Of a stretch of DNA of 64,000 nt, positions 56,110 through 64,000 are shown piece after piece. Origin of the DNA: Vibrio hangzhouensis (lineage in GTDB: Bacteria; Pseudomonadota; Gammaproteobacteria; Enterobacterales; Vibrionaceae); the NCBI RefSeq assembly GCF_900107935.1, contig NZ_FNVG01000003.1, forward strand, positions 289,858 to 353,857, in the 5' to 3' direction. Both the position numbers and the translations under genes were made by a program. How positions within the stretch are numbered: position 1 is the first letter of the stretch; each line of letters starts with the position of its first letter. Under the pieces are notes generated by a model. It searched no databases. It had not been told where the DNA came from and was given only the letters and a program-made list of their open reading frames with translations.

Positions 56110-58068
56110 ATGGTTTCACGAACAATTACAAAAGCCTTCGCTTCTGACGGAGCATTGGGACAGGTCATTCCTGGGTTCCAGCCGAGGCAACCACAACTCG
56201 ATATGGCGGAGGCGGTTGAACAGGCCATTGCCAATCAATCACAGTTGGTGGTCGAAGCCGGAACGGGAACAGGTAAGACGTTTGCTTATTTGGTGCCAGC
56301 GCTGCTGAGTGGCAAAAAAACCATCATCAGTACCGGTTCAAAGAATCTGCAAGAGCAGCTATTTCATCGTGATTTACCCTTGATGGTCGAAGCTCTGGGA
56401 TTTCACGGCCAGGTATCCCTGCTCAAAGGGCGTTCCAACTACCTGTGTCTGGACAGGCTTAGCCGACAAATGGTGGAAAGTCATACCACCGAGACCCAGA
56501 CCGACCTGTTATCACAATTGGTCAAAGTGCGCAGTTGGTCATCCGAGACCAAATCGGGGGATTTGGGTGAGTGTGATGCCATAGCCGAAGACAGTCCTGT
56601 CATACCGACGATCACGTCCACCAACGATAATTGTCTGGGTAAAGAGTGCCCCAGTTATCAGGACTGTTTCGTGCTCAAAGCGCGTAAACGTGCCCTGGAT
56701 TCTGATGTGGTGGTGGTGAACCATCACCTGTTTATGGCGGATCTTGCCATCAAGGAAACGGGATTTGGCGAGCTGATCCCCGAGGCGGAAGTGTTCATAT
56801 TTGATGAGGCGCACCAGATCCCTGATATTGCCAGTCAGTACTTTGGTCAGTCGATCTCGAGTCGACAAATCCAGGATCTGGCTAAAGACATCGAGATTGG
56901 TTATCGCACTGAAGCCAGAGACATGCGTCAGTTGCAAAAGGCAGGTGACCGGTTGTCTCAGGCTGCAATGGATATGCGTATTGTGTTGGGAGACACCGGA
57001 TTTCGGGGTAACTGGCGTGATGCAATTGCCTCTCCGAGCATTAAGCGCGAGATGGATCGTCTGCTCGATGCACTGAATCTGGTGATTGATGTACTTAAGC
57101 TTGCTTTGGGGCGCAGTCAGCTGTTGGATACGGCGTTTGAGCGTGCAACTCTGGTCAAAGGACGTCTTGAACGAGTCTGTGATGTGACAATTACGGGTTA
57201 CTCCTATTGGTACGATACGTCGCCACGTCATTTTAGTTTGCATATTACCCCTCTCACGGTCGCCGATAAATTCCATGAACAGGTGGAGATGAAGGGGGGG
57301 GCGTGGATATTTACTTCTGCGACTTTGGCCGTATCTGATGATTTTGGTCACTTTACCTCCCGATTAGGGCTGGTTCCTGAGCAACAGTTTTCGCTGCCGA
57401 GCCCATTTGACTATCCGAGTCAGGCCAGATTATGCGTTCCGCGCTATCTACCGGAGCCGAACAGTCAGGGGCTCGCCGATAAACTGGTACGAATGTTGTC
57501 GCCGGTGATTGAACAAAATCAGGGACGTTGCTTCTTCTTGTGTACCTCGCATAGCATGATGCGTGAGTTGGGGGAAAAGTTTCGAGAGAGTTTATCGTTA
57601 CCCGTGTTACTTCAAGGTGAAACTAGTAAACAGAAAACGTTGGCCGAATTCATGGAGCTGGGTAATGCACTATTGGTGGCGACGGGCGCATTCTGGGAAG
57701 GAATAGATGTTAGAGGTGACACGCTGAGCTGTGTTATTATCGACAAACTTCCGTTTACGGCACCTGATGATCCGTTGTTAAAGGCACGCATTGAGGATTG
57801 TAAGTTGCAGGGGGGGGACCCGTTTCAACAGGTTCAGCTGCCCGATGCCGTAATTACGCTAAAGCAAGGGGTGGGGAGACTGATACGTGATCAGAAAGAT
57901 CGAGGCGCACTCATCATATGTGATAATCGCCTGGTGACCAGAGAATATGGCGCCACGTTTTTGGCCAGCCTGCCTCCAATCCCGCGAACTCGGGATCTTG
58001 CAAATATAAAACAGTTTCTTGCACTGGAAACATCATCGAGTGCAGCACAAGAACATATTGAGAACTAA
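56110..58068 (+). CDS. yoaA: DinG-family helicase YoaA
   Basis: Iron-sulfur, XPD-like DNA helicase of the DinG family; E. coli YoaA acts in DNA damage tolerance with a DNA polymerase III accessory subunit. From ATG 56110 it has 652 residues. Walker A is EAGTGTGKTFAYL. Four Fe-S cysteines are present: YLCLDRL and the NCLGKECPSYQDCFVL cluster. The DEAH box is FDEAHQIPD, and motif VI is QGVGRLIRDQKDRG. The frame continues to a TTG at 56068, but that lies in a promoter-like region (TTTGAA, TATACT at 56073-56078). tsaB starts at the very next base after its stop. Confidence 0.92.
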   Translation: MVSRTITKAFASDGALGQVIPGFQPRQPQLDMAEAVEQAIANQSQLVVEAGTGTGKTFAYLVPALLSGKKTIISTGSKNLQEQLFHRDLPLMVEALGFHGQVSLLKGRSNYLCLDRLSRQMVESHTTETQTDLLSQLVKVRSWSSETKSGDLGECDAIAEDSPVIPTITSTNDNCLGKECPSYQDCFVLKARKRALDSDVVVVNHHLFMADLAIKETGFGELIPEAEVFIFDEAHQIPDIASQYFGQSISSRQIQDLAKDIEIGYRTEARDMRQLQKAGDRLSQAAMDMRIVLGDTGFRGNWRDAIASPSIKREMDRLLDALNLVIDVLKLALGRSQLLDTAFERATLVKGRLERVCDVTITGYSYWYDTSPRHFSLHITPLTVADKFHEQVEMKGGAWIFTSATLAVSDDFGHFTSRLGLVPEQQFSLPSPFDYPSQARLCVPRYLPEPNSQGLADKLVRMLSPVIEQNQGRCFFLCTSHSMMRELGEKFRESLSLPVLLQGETSKQKTLAEFMELGNALLVATGAFWEGIDVRGDTLSCVIIDKLPFTAPDDPLLKARIEDCKLQGGDPFQQVQLPDAVITLKQGVGRLIRDQKDRGALIICDNRLVTREYGATFLASLPPIPRTRDLANIKQFLALETSSSAAQEHIEN

Positions 58069-58770
58069 ATGACTAACAAAATTCTAGCCATCGATACCGC
58101 AACAGAAAACTGCTCAGTTGCTCTGCTTGTTGGTGATAAGACTTACACTCGCAGTGAACTCGCGCCTCGTGACCACACGAAGAAGGTACTGCCAATGGTC
58201 GATGAACTACTGAAGGAAGCTGGCCTGACGTTATCGGAGTTGGATGCACTGGCGTTTGCTCGTGGACCGGGCAGTTTCACCGGTGTTCGCATATGCATTG
58301 GAATTGCTCAGGGGCTTGGTTTTGGTGCAGAGCTACCAATGATTGGTATTTCAACATTGAAAGCGATGGCGCAGGGAGCATATCGCACAAATGGCACCAC
58401 TCAGGTTGCCAGCGCGATCGATGCGCGAATGAATGAGGTATATTGGGGCCGATTTGAGCGTATGGAGTGTGGCGACTGGAGTGAGTTCGACCATGAACAA
58501 GTAGTGCCACCTGCCGTTCTGGTAGACAATCTGACTGAAGACGAGGGTTGTTGGGGCAGAGCGGGCACAGGTTGGGATGCTTATTCTGACGCAATGACAA
58601 CGCTGGCTATCACCACCGAGCCGACAGCGGTATTGTATCCTGAGGCTCAGGACATCGCGTTTTTGGCGCAATTTGAGCTGGCAAAGGGCAACACGGTTGC
58701 TGCTGAAGAAGCCAGCCCGGTTTACCTGCGTGACACCGTGGCCTGGAAGAAACTCCCTGGCAGAGAATGA
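58069..58770 (+). CDS. tsaB: tRNA threonylcarbamoyladenosine protein TsaB
   Basis: Partner of TsaD and TsaE in making t6A37 on ANN-decoding tRNAs. It has 233 residues, an ASKHA-fold pseudo-enzyme. Segments [36 protein letters not shown] and [12 protein letters not shown] are diagnostic. It directly abuts yoaA, with no gap, as in E. coli yoaA-tsaB. Confidence 0.96.
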   Translation: MTNKILAIDTATENCSVALLVGDKTYTRSELAPRDHTKKVLPMVDELLKEAGLTLSELDALAFARGPGSFTGVRICIGIAQGLGFGAELPMIGISTLKAMAQGAYRTNGTTQVASAIDARMNEVYWGRFERMECGDWSEFDHEQVVPPAVLVDNLTEDEGCWGRAGTGWDAYSDAMTTLAITTEPTAVLYPEAQDIAFLAQFELAKGNTVAAEEASPVYLRDTVAWKKLPGRE

Positions 58771-58778
58771 TAAGGTAA

Positions 58779-58804
58779 GGCTAAAGTGTCGTTGCACTTT
58801 AGCC
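58779..58804. repeat. Perfect hairpin just after tsaB
   Basis: GGCTAAAGTG (58779-58788) / CACTTTAGCC (58795-58804) with loop TCGTTG. No T-run. It ends 10 bases before the next start codon, so it may hide or structure that ribosome binding region. Confidence 0.6.
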
Positions 58805-58814
58805 AGCTGATCCT

Positions 58815-59132
58815 ATGGTTTCGATTAACGGTCTACCGTCTACACCCACTTCACGTCAGACACAGAAAGCCAATCGCAAGAAGGCGGTGTCCAAGGCGTC
58901 TACGTCTCAGAGCTCCCAATCGACTACACAATCGACTCAAGTCACAAAAGTAGCTCAGGCGGTTGCCCATTCCGTTAAACAGGTATCGGAGGCGGACGTA
59001 CAGCGTGCTCAGGTTCAGTATGATCTGCCTGAAGGCCGCTCCAGGAAAGCCCTCGAAGCCTATATGAATGTAATGAATCGTGCCAAGAGAGAGGAACTTG
59101 AACAGTTACTCGGTGTCGATATTTATATATGA
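58815..59132 (+). CDS. Small protein of unknown function, Ser/Thr/Gln-rich N-terminus
   Basis: A 105-residue protein. The N-terminal half is low complexity (SSQSTTQSTQVTKVAQAVAH), probably disordered. The C-terminal half looks folded and conserved: YDLPEGRSRKALEAYMNVMN, then KREELEQLLGVDIYI. No signal peptide, membrane segment or cysteine. The overall layout, a disordered front and a short helical end, is like small regulatory binders such as anti-sigma factors, but I cannot name a family. No Shine-Dalgarno is visible before the ATG; a hairpin lies there instead. Confidence 0.65.
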   Translation: MVSINGLPSTPTSRQTQKANRKKAVSKASTSQSSQSTTQSTQVTKVAQAVAHSVKQVSEADVQRAQVQYDLPEGRSRKALEAYMNVMNRAKREELEQLLGVDIYI

Positions 59133-59174
59133 AAATACACCTAAGTGACCAATTTGCATTTAAAGGTAACAAGT

Positions 59175-59723
59175 ATGAAAATGCTGGCGAAGTTGGGCAG
59201 TCTAATGGGACTAAGTGCGCTACTGAGTGCGTGCGGCAGTCTCCCAGAGCAATTAGCCACCACCAATGAAAACGTAACAGCGCAGTATCAACTGGTAGTG
59301 GATGCGGCGAAGGGGACAGAAGTACGCCTCGGCGGGGTCATTGATACCGTGAAGAACCTACCGGATCAAACTCGAATTGAAATTGTTAATCTTCCCATTG
59401 ATAAATACGGTAAGCCGGATATCGATCAGGAGCCAAACGGCCGCTTTATCGCCTATGTTGATGGTTTTGTTGATCCGGTTACCTACTCCCGTGGACGATT
59501 GATTACCGTTGGTGGCAACAAAGATGGCGTAGAGCGCGGAAAAGTTGGGGAATTTGAAGCCGACTTTCCGGTCATTCAGGCCTATGGCCAATATTTGTGG
59601 CGGGTGGAAGAGCGATTGATCATCAACCGGCATACCAGTGCGTTCAGTACTTGCTGGGGGTACTACTGTGATGACTTTTACTACGGCCCGACTCAGGGGC
59701 GAGTTATTAAAGAGGTGAAGTAA
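59175..59723 (+). CDS. Slp-family outer-membrane lipoprotein (YeaY-like)
   Basis: A 182-residue lipoprotein. Signal peptide with lipobox LSAC (cysteine at about residue 20). The body is Slp/YeaY type: GTEVRLGGVI, RIEIVNLPID, GRFIAYVDGFVDPVTYSRGRLITV and YLWRV-type segments, cited in parts. ATG 59175 behind AAAGG is chosen. The position between tsaB and fadD matches E. coli yeaY. Function in the outer membrane is not established. Confidence 0.9.
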   Translation: MKMLAKLGSLMGLSALLSACGSLPEQLATTNENVTAQYQLVVDAAKGTEVRLGGVIDTVKNLPDQTRIEIVNLPIDKYGKPDIDQEPNGRFIAYVDGFVDPVTYSRGRLITVGGNKDGVERGKVGEFEADFPVIQAYGQYLWRVEERLIINRHTSAFSTCWGYYCDDFYYGPTQGRVIKEVK

Positions 59724-59725
59724 CC

Positions 59726-60592
59726 TTGCATTCAGAACTTCAGGAGAAGTCTGTCAGAATCGATGACAGAACCATCGCCTATCTCGAATTAGAAGCCTCA
59801 AAAACGACCGCTAAGACGGTCGTTTTTATTCATGGCTGGATGGACAACGCCGCGAGCTTTCTCCCGCTGCTTTCGCGAATCGAGCAGCAGCGACTGAACT
59901 GGCGCGTTATTGCATTGGATTTGTCAGGTCATGGCCATTCAAGCCATAAGAGTGAACACCATTTTTATAACTTTCACGACTATATTGACGATCTTCACCG
60001 CATATTGATTAAAATCCAAGCGGTTGATGTTTATCTGGTAGGACATTCACTTGGTGCATTGATTGCAAGTTGCTATAGTGCAGCCTTTCCTGACAAAGTC
60101 TCGGGATTAGTTCAAATTGAAGCGCACTTTCCATTGGCAGAATCCGCCGATCTGGGCGTTGAGCGACTTCGCAAAGGGATCGAGAGTCGCGAGCGTTGGC
60201 GTAATAAGTCTCTCAAGCCCGTCCCATCGAAACAAGATGCAATAAAGATGAGAATGCGAGCGACCAAGCTCGATGCTGAGACGGTAACGCCGATTGTCGA
60301 GCGGGATCTACACCAGATTGGAGGTCAGTGGTATTGGCGTCATGACGGTAAGCTCAAGTGTGAGTCGGTCTATCGAATGACAGAGCAGCACGCCCAGGAG
60401 GTGATGGCTGCCATCACAGTACCTCACCTGATCATCTTAGGGCATAGAGGCTATCCGTATTTGCGCCAAGCCCATTGGTTATCCCTATTGAACCATGCGC
60501 AAATTGTGCAAGTGGAGGGTGATCACCATTGCCATTTAGAGTCCCCTCAAGAAGTCGTTGAACTAATACTTGGACTAGTTAACAAAAATTAA
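59726..60592 (+). CDS. Alpha/beta hydrolase
   Basis: A 288-residue alpha/beta-hydrolase fold enzyme. Oxyanion segment VVFIHGWMDNAASF, DLSGHGHSS, nucleophile serine in VGHSLGALIAS, and a C-terminal catalytic histidine in EGDHHCHLESP. Substrate unknown; a lipid ester or thioester is possible given fadD next door. The start is TTG at 59726 two bases after the slp-type stop, with GAGGTG about 9 bases upstream; no better start is seen nearby. Confidence 0.85.
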   Translation: MHSELQEKSVRIDDRTIAYLELEASKTTAKTVVFIHGWMDNAASFLPLLSRIEQQRLNWRVIALDLSGHGHSSHKSEHHFYNFHDYIDDLHRILIKIQAVDVYLVGHSLGALIASCYSAAFPDKVSGLVQIEAHFPLAESADLGVERLRKGIESRERWRNKSLKPVPSKQDAIKMRMRATKLDAETVTPIVERDLHQIGGQWYWRHDGKLKCESVYRMTEQHAQEVMAAITVPHLIILGHRGYPYLRQAHWLSLLNHAQIVQVEGDHHCHLESPQEVVELILGLVNKN

Positions 60593-60618
60593 ACAAGTGT
60601 TTGAGTCTTTCGTGCGCA

Positions 60619-60635
60619 AACTGGTCTGCTGTGTT
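60619..60635 (+). promoter_or_regulatory. FadR-like operator upstream of fadD
   Basis: AACTGGTCTGCTGTGTT matches the FadR pattern AACTGGTC...GTT closely on the left half and partly on the right. It is about 125 bases upstream of the fadD start. FadR repression relieved by long-chain acyl-CoA would be expected. Confidence 0.55.
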
Positions 60636-60760
60636 GTAATGGCAGGAATAATAAAAACATTCACAGGGCTTTTGATTGTTAACAAGTTTTTAAACTTTGT
60701 TTCGATGTGAATGAAATCTGTGAATACGAAAGAGTGACCTTACACGCAAGGAGTATAATT

Positions 60761-62461
60761 GTGGATAAACCTTGGCTTTCGCGATACCCAAGTGACGTGC
60801 CTGAGCACATCAATCCGGATCAGTATCCTTCTTTAGTCGAAATGTTTGAGCAGTCAGTGCATAAATTTGCTGACCAGCCAGCCTTTATGAATATGGGTTC
60901 GGTGATGACATTCCGTAAACTGGAGGAGCGCAGTCGAGCCTTTGCCGCTTATTTGCAAAATGAGCTCAAACTTAAGAAAGGCGATCGCGTTGCGATCATG
61001 ATGCCAAACCTACTGCAATACCCAGTAGCACTGTTCGGTGTGCTTCGTGCAGGCCTGATTGCGGTTAACGTCAATCCGCTTTATACCCCAAGAGAGCTCG
61101 AACATCAGTTGAATGATGCCGATGCCAAAGCCATTGTCATTGTTTCCAACTTCGCCAGTACGCTTGAACAAGTGGTGGAAAATACACCAATCAAACACGT
61201 CGTATTGACCAGTCTGGGGCAAATGCTGCCAACAGCGAAAGGCACCGTGGTGGATTTTGTCGTGAAATACGTCAAGGGTATGGTGCCTAAATACGATCTG
61301 CCAGGCGCGATTTCATTCAAAAAGGCACTGCATAAAGGTCGTCGCCTTCAATATGTTAAGCCATTTATGACGGGCGATGATATCGCTTTCCTACAGTATA
61401 CCGGCGGTACGACAGGCGTGGCGAAAGGGGCGATTCTGACCCACCGTAATATGATTGCCAACGTGATGCAGGCGAAGGGGATGTATTCACCAGTACTCAA
61501 TGAAGGGCGTGAGTTGGTAGTGACGGCATTGCCGCTATATCACGTCTTCGCACTGACGGTAAACTGCCTGTTGTTCATTGAAATGGGGGGCCAGAACCTC
61601 CTCATCACCAACCCACGTGATATACCGGGCTTTATTAAAGAGCTGCAAAAGTACCCGTTTACCGCCATCACAGGGGTAAACACACTATTTAATGCACTGC
61701 TCAACAACGAAGATTTCCATGAACTCGATTTTCGTGGCTTAAGACTATCCGTTGGTGGCGGTATGGCAGTACAACGTGCCGTTGCGGAGCAGTGGAAGAA
61801 AAGCACAGGTTGCTTGTTGCTTGAAGGCTATGGTCTGACGGAATGCTCTCCGCTGGTGGCCGCTTATCCTCATGATCTGGCCGAATATAATGGCTCTATT
61901 GGTTTGCCTGTGCCGTCGACAGAAGTTCGAATCGTTGATGAAGAAGGCAATCCGGTGACTGATGACTCGAAAGGGGAACTGCAGGTGCGTGGTCCGCAGG
62001 TGATGCAAGGCTACTGGCAACGAGCGGAAGCAACCAAAGAAGTCATTAATCAGGAGGGTTGGTTATCAACCGGTGATATCGTGCAGTTTGATGACGAAGG
62101 TTTCTTGCACATTGTTGACCGTAAGAAAGACATGATTCTGGTCTCAGGTTTTAATGTCTATCCGAATGAGATTGAAGACGTTGTGGCGCTGAATGATAAA
62201 GTTCTGGAAGTGGCGGCCATCGGCGAAGCAAATGAAGCGTCCGGTGAAATTGTGAAGATCTTTGTGGTGAAGAAAGACGCCTCTCTCACAAAAGAAGAGC
62301 TTATCGACCATTGTCGTCAACACCTGACTGGCTACAAAATCCCGAAACGAGTCGAGTTCAGAGAAGATTTGCCAAAAACCAACGTTGGTAAGATCCTGCG
62401 CCGAGTGTTGAGAGAAGAGAACGACGCCAAGCTGACGAAAACGTCAGAAAAAACGGTTTAA
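60761..62461 (+). CDS. fadD: Long-chain acyl-CoA synthetase FadD
   Basis: Activates fatty acids to acyl-CoA at the inner membrane before beta-oxidation. From GTG 60761 it has 566 residues (E. coli 561). The ATP/AMP motif is [19 protein letters not shown] (about 212-230); [12 protein letters not shown] and [14 protein letters not shown] follow, and the FACS signature [20 protein letters not shown] is present. GTG 60761 has AAGGAG 7 bases upstream; the frame extends to 60707 without a ribosome binding site. Confidence 0.96.
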   Translation: MDKPWLSRYPSDVPEHINPDQYPSLVEMFEQSVHKFADQPAFMNMGSVMTFRKLEERSRAFAAYLQNELKLKKGDRVAIMMPNLLQYPVALFGVLRAGLIAVNVNPLYTPRELEHQLNDADAKAIVIVSNFASTLEQVVENTPIKHVVLTSLGQMLPTAKGTVVDFVVKYVKGMVPKYDLPGAISFKKALHKGRRLQYVKPFMTGDDIAFLQYTGGTTGVAKGAILTHRNMIANVMQAKGMYSPVLNEGRELVVTALPLYHVFALTVNCLLFIEMGGQNLLITNPRDIPGFIKELQKYPFTAITGVNTLFNALLNNEDFHELDFRGLRLSVGGGMAVQRAVAEQWKKSTGCLLLEGYGLTECSPLVAAYPHDLAEYNGSIGLPVPSTEVRIVDEEGNPVTDDSKGELQVRGPQVMQGYWQRAEATKEVINQEGWLSTGDIVQFDDEGFLHIVDRKKDMILVSGFNVYPNEIEDVVALNDKVLEVAAIGEANEASGEIVKIFVVKKDASLTKEELIDHCRQHLTGYKIPKRVEFREDLPKTNVGKILRRVLREENDAKLTKTSEKTV

Positions 62462-62490
62462 CATTAACCTTTCAATACGATCAATGCTAA

Positions 62491-62524
62491 AATGCCAGCC
62501 CTCAGTGCTGGCATTGTTTTTTTT
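62491..62524 (+). terminator. Intrinsic terminator after fadD
   Basis: Stem AATGCCAGC / GCTGGCATT with a 7-base loop, then G and T8. It ends just before rnd. Confidence 0.9.
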
Positions 62525-62536
62525 AAGAGAGATTGA

Positions 62537-63652
62537 GTGGAATATAAAATCGTAACAGAGTTTGCCGAATTGGAGTCGGTGTGTAACCAGGCTCGTGAGT
62601 CCGATGTAGTTATGTTGGACACAGAGTTTGTGCGCATTCGTACTTACTACCCAAAGCTGGGTTTGATTCAGCTGTACGACGGTGAGCAACTGTCACTTAT
62701 TGATCCACTATCTATCAGTGATTTCACTCCGCTACAAGAATTGCTGCTGGATGCCTCTGTGCTGAAAGTGTTGCATGCCTGTGGTGAAGATTTGGAGGTG
62801 TTCCAGAACAGCTTTGGTTGTATGCCTTTCCCTATGGTTGATACTCAGATCATGGCGGCCTTTCTGGGGCATGGTCTTTCAACGGGTTTCGCCACGTTGG
62901 TGGAAGAGTACCTGGGTATTGAACTCGATAAAAGCGAGTCCAGAGCAGACTGGGTGGCGCGTCCATTAACGGACAAACAGCTGGATTATGCTGCAGCTGA
63001 TGTACATTACTTATGGCCTTTGTACTTCAAGCTGTTTGCACAAGTCGAAGCCAAAGACTGGTGGGATGCAACGCAGCAGGAGTCAGAGCTGCTGATGCAA
63101 AAACGCATTAAATCTGTGAACCCTGACAACGCTTATCTGGACATTAAAGGGGCCTGGCAGTTAAAACGTAAGCAGTTAGCAGTGCTTAAGCCTCTCGCTA
63201 CATGGCGCTTGAATGAAGCGTTAAAACGCGACCTGGCGTTGAATTTTGTCATTAAGGAGCAAGAGCTCTGGACTATCGCCAGATTCGGTTTGACCAAGCC
63301 AAAGAAAATGGAAGAAGAAGGGGTGGATCCGAGAGCGATTCGCCGCCACGGGGAGCGAATTGCGGCTATCGTTAAGCGAGCTCAGCAGACCCCGGAAGAG
63401 GAGCATCCCGACAAGATTGAACGTCTGATGGACTTTCCTGGCTACAAACAGGCTTTCAAAAAACTAAAAGATGAAGTGAAAAAAGCGGCGCAGCACAGCG
63501 GATTGGCGAATGAGTTTCTGGCGTCGAAGAAGCAACTCAATCAATACCTTTCCTGGGTTTGGAAGTATGACCGTGATCCGGCCAGATTGCCTGACGTAAT
63601 GCAAGGCTGGCGATTGGAGTTGTTTGGTCGCAATCTGGACAAATTAGTGTGA
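62537..63652 (+). CDS. rnd: Ribonuclease D
   Basis: 3'-5' exoribonuclease trimming tRNA precursors. It has 371 residues: DEDDy exonuclease domain with MLDTEFVRI (motif I), HACGEDLEVF (motif II) and YAAADVHYLWPL (motif III), then HRDC domains (about 210-370). GTG start. Its TGA stop is at the boundary of the IS element that begins here, so the natural C-terminus may differ by a few residues from this version. Confidence 0.94.
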   Translation: MEYKIVTEFAELESVCNQARESDVVMLDTEFVRIRTYYPKLGLIQLYDGEQLSLIDPLSISDFTPLQELLLDASVLKVLHACGEDLEVFQNSFGCMPFPMVDTQIMAAFLGHGLSTGFATLVEEYLGIELDKSESRADWVARPLTDKQLDYAAADVHYLWPLYFKLFAQVEAKDWWDATQQESELLMQKRIKSVNPDNAYLDIKGAWQLKRKQLAVLKPLATWRLNEALKRDLALNFVIKEQELWTIARFGLTKPKKMEEEGVDPRAIRRHGERIAAIVKRAQQTPEEEHPDKIERLMDFPGYKQAFKKLKDEVKKAAQHSGLANEFLASKKQLNQYLSWVWKYDRDPARLPDVMQGWRLELFGRNLDKLV

Positions 63653-64000
63653 CCCGTCCTGATATGGGTTGACACTTTTTAGATTAAAACGCTCGATGTA
63701 CTTCATCGGGCGTTTTGTATTTTAGAGCCGTGTGTGGTCTCTTTTCATTATAGAGTCTCACTGATTCTGCAACCATTTTCCGAGCTTCACTCAAGTTACT
63801 CGGCTTGTTCAGTAAGTACTCCATTTTTAAGATCCCATTGACCCGTTCTGCTAGAGCATTTTGATAGCAGTCATAACCATCAGTCATGGAGCAGCTTACC
63901 CCATGTTTATTGTGTAGTGCTTGGTATTCTCCTGAACAATATTGGAGACCTCTGTCTGAGTGGTGGATCAGCTCATCGCTACGCTTTCGTTTCTTTAGAG
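63650..64000 (-). mobile_element. IS3-family insertion sequence, one end, cut by window edge
   Basis: From about 63650 the sequence shifts to an IS end: TGACCCGTCCTGATATGGG, followed by the 3' end of an IS3-type transposase gene on the minus strand. The exact terminal base is uncertain by a few bases (TG at 63648 or 63650). The other end is beyond the window, so the terminal inverted repeat pair and target duplication cannot be seen. Confidence 0.85.
63684..64000 (-). CDS. IS3-family transposase (OrfB), C-terminal part
   Basis: About 105 codons of the DDE integrase domain, open to the window edge. Diagnostic pieces: HHSDRGLQYCSGEYQ, SMTDGYDCYQNALAERVNG and the catalytic glutamate context (NALAERVNGILKMEYL), then RLYNEKRPHTALKYKTPDEV at the end. 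The gene is intact up to the edge. The start lies outside the window. Confidence 0.9.
   Translation of the reverse strand, partial: LKKRKRSDELIHHSDRGLQYCSGEYQALHNKHGVSCSMTDGYDCYQNALAERVNGILKMEYLLNKPSNLSEARKMVAESVRLYNEKRPHTALKYKTPDEVHRAF

Noticed and set aside
56539..57351. 270-codon ORF antisense to yoaA
   Set aside because: No ribosome binding site, composition of an antisense shadow; yoaA motifs lie on the plus strand.
60707..60760. Extended fadD start at ATG 60707
   Set aside because: No ribosome binding site, whereas GTG 60761 has AAGGAG at ideal spacing.

Overview
The window is a chromosomal segment of a gammaproteobacterium, almost certainly a Vibrio or close relative. The evidence is the proteins themselves (PomA/PomB sodium-type flagellar stator, ZipA, CysZ, PurU, YecM, YoaA) and gene orders I know from Vibrionaceae: cysZ/zipA-ligA-porin-cueR, dxs-ispA-xseB/pomAB-thiI, gltA/sdhCDAB-sucABCD, znuBC/znuA, feoABC-argS, and yoaA-tsaB-slp-fadD-rnd. 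Almost everything is ordinary core genome. The only mobile element is an IS3-type end at the right edge, abutting rnd.

Layout. 1-7.2 kb: leuS (partial, minus), a YbeL-type zinc-ribbon gene, cysZ, zipA and ligA. 7.2-9.5 kb: a large outer-membrane porin (probable chitoporin) behind a near-consensus class II CRP promoter with a long leader, then a DUF2799 lipoprotein translationally coupled to cueR. 9.5-17 kb: an accessory-looking envelope and copper block holding cueR, a tiny exported protein, a TraB/GumN protein, two tandem KdgM-type porins (one with a histidine cluster) and copA-copG, which reads out of a textbook CueR operator. 17-27 kb: gltX, the dxs-ispA-xseB isoprenoid operon, pomAB, thiI, a DUF1853 gene and a Nif3-family gene. 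27-38.6 kb: the TCA cluster, gltA divergent from sdhCDAB-sucAB-sucCD. 38.6-41.2 kb: zinc uptake, znuCB divergent from znuA around a Zur-like palindrome. 41.4-44.8 kb: a 1,152-residue membrane sensor/AraC regulator. 44.9-47.2 kb: the 5-oxoprolinase operon pxpABC. 47.2-50.5 kb: a candidate structured RNA, then feoABC with a Fur-like box. 50.6-58.8 kb: HIT protein, argS, yecM-like gene, a secreted zinc metalloprotease, purU, a small unknown gene, yoaA and tsaB. 58.8-63.7 kb: a small unknown gene, Slp-type lipoprotein, alpha/beta hydrolase, fadD and rnd. 63.65-64 kb: IS3-family transposase, truncated by the window edge.

Functional themes: divalent-metal handling (Cu: cueR, copA, copG; Zn: znuABC; Fe: feoABC), central carbon oxidation (gltA, sdh, suc), and outer-membrane uptake of oligosaccharides (three porins, two with CRP-type promoters). 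No complete undescribed system is evident. The best candidates for something new are (i) the propeller/degenerate-kinase/AraC membrane regulator at 41.4-44.8 kb, (ii) the three-hairpin RNA with an intrinsic terminator at about 47.34-47.48 kb upstream of pxpABC, and (iii) the gene set between cueR and copAG. All functional assignments are from reading motifs and gene order; no database search was run.
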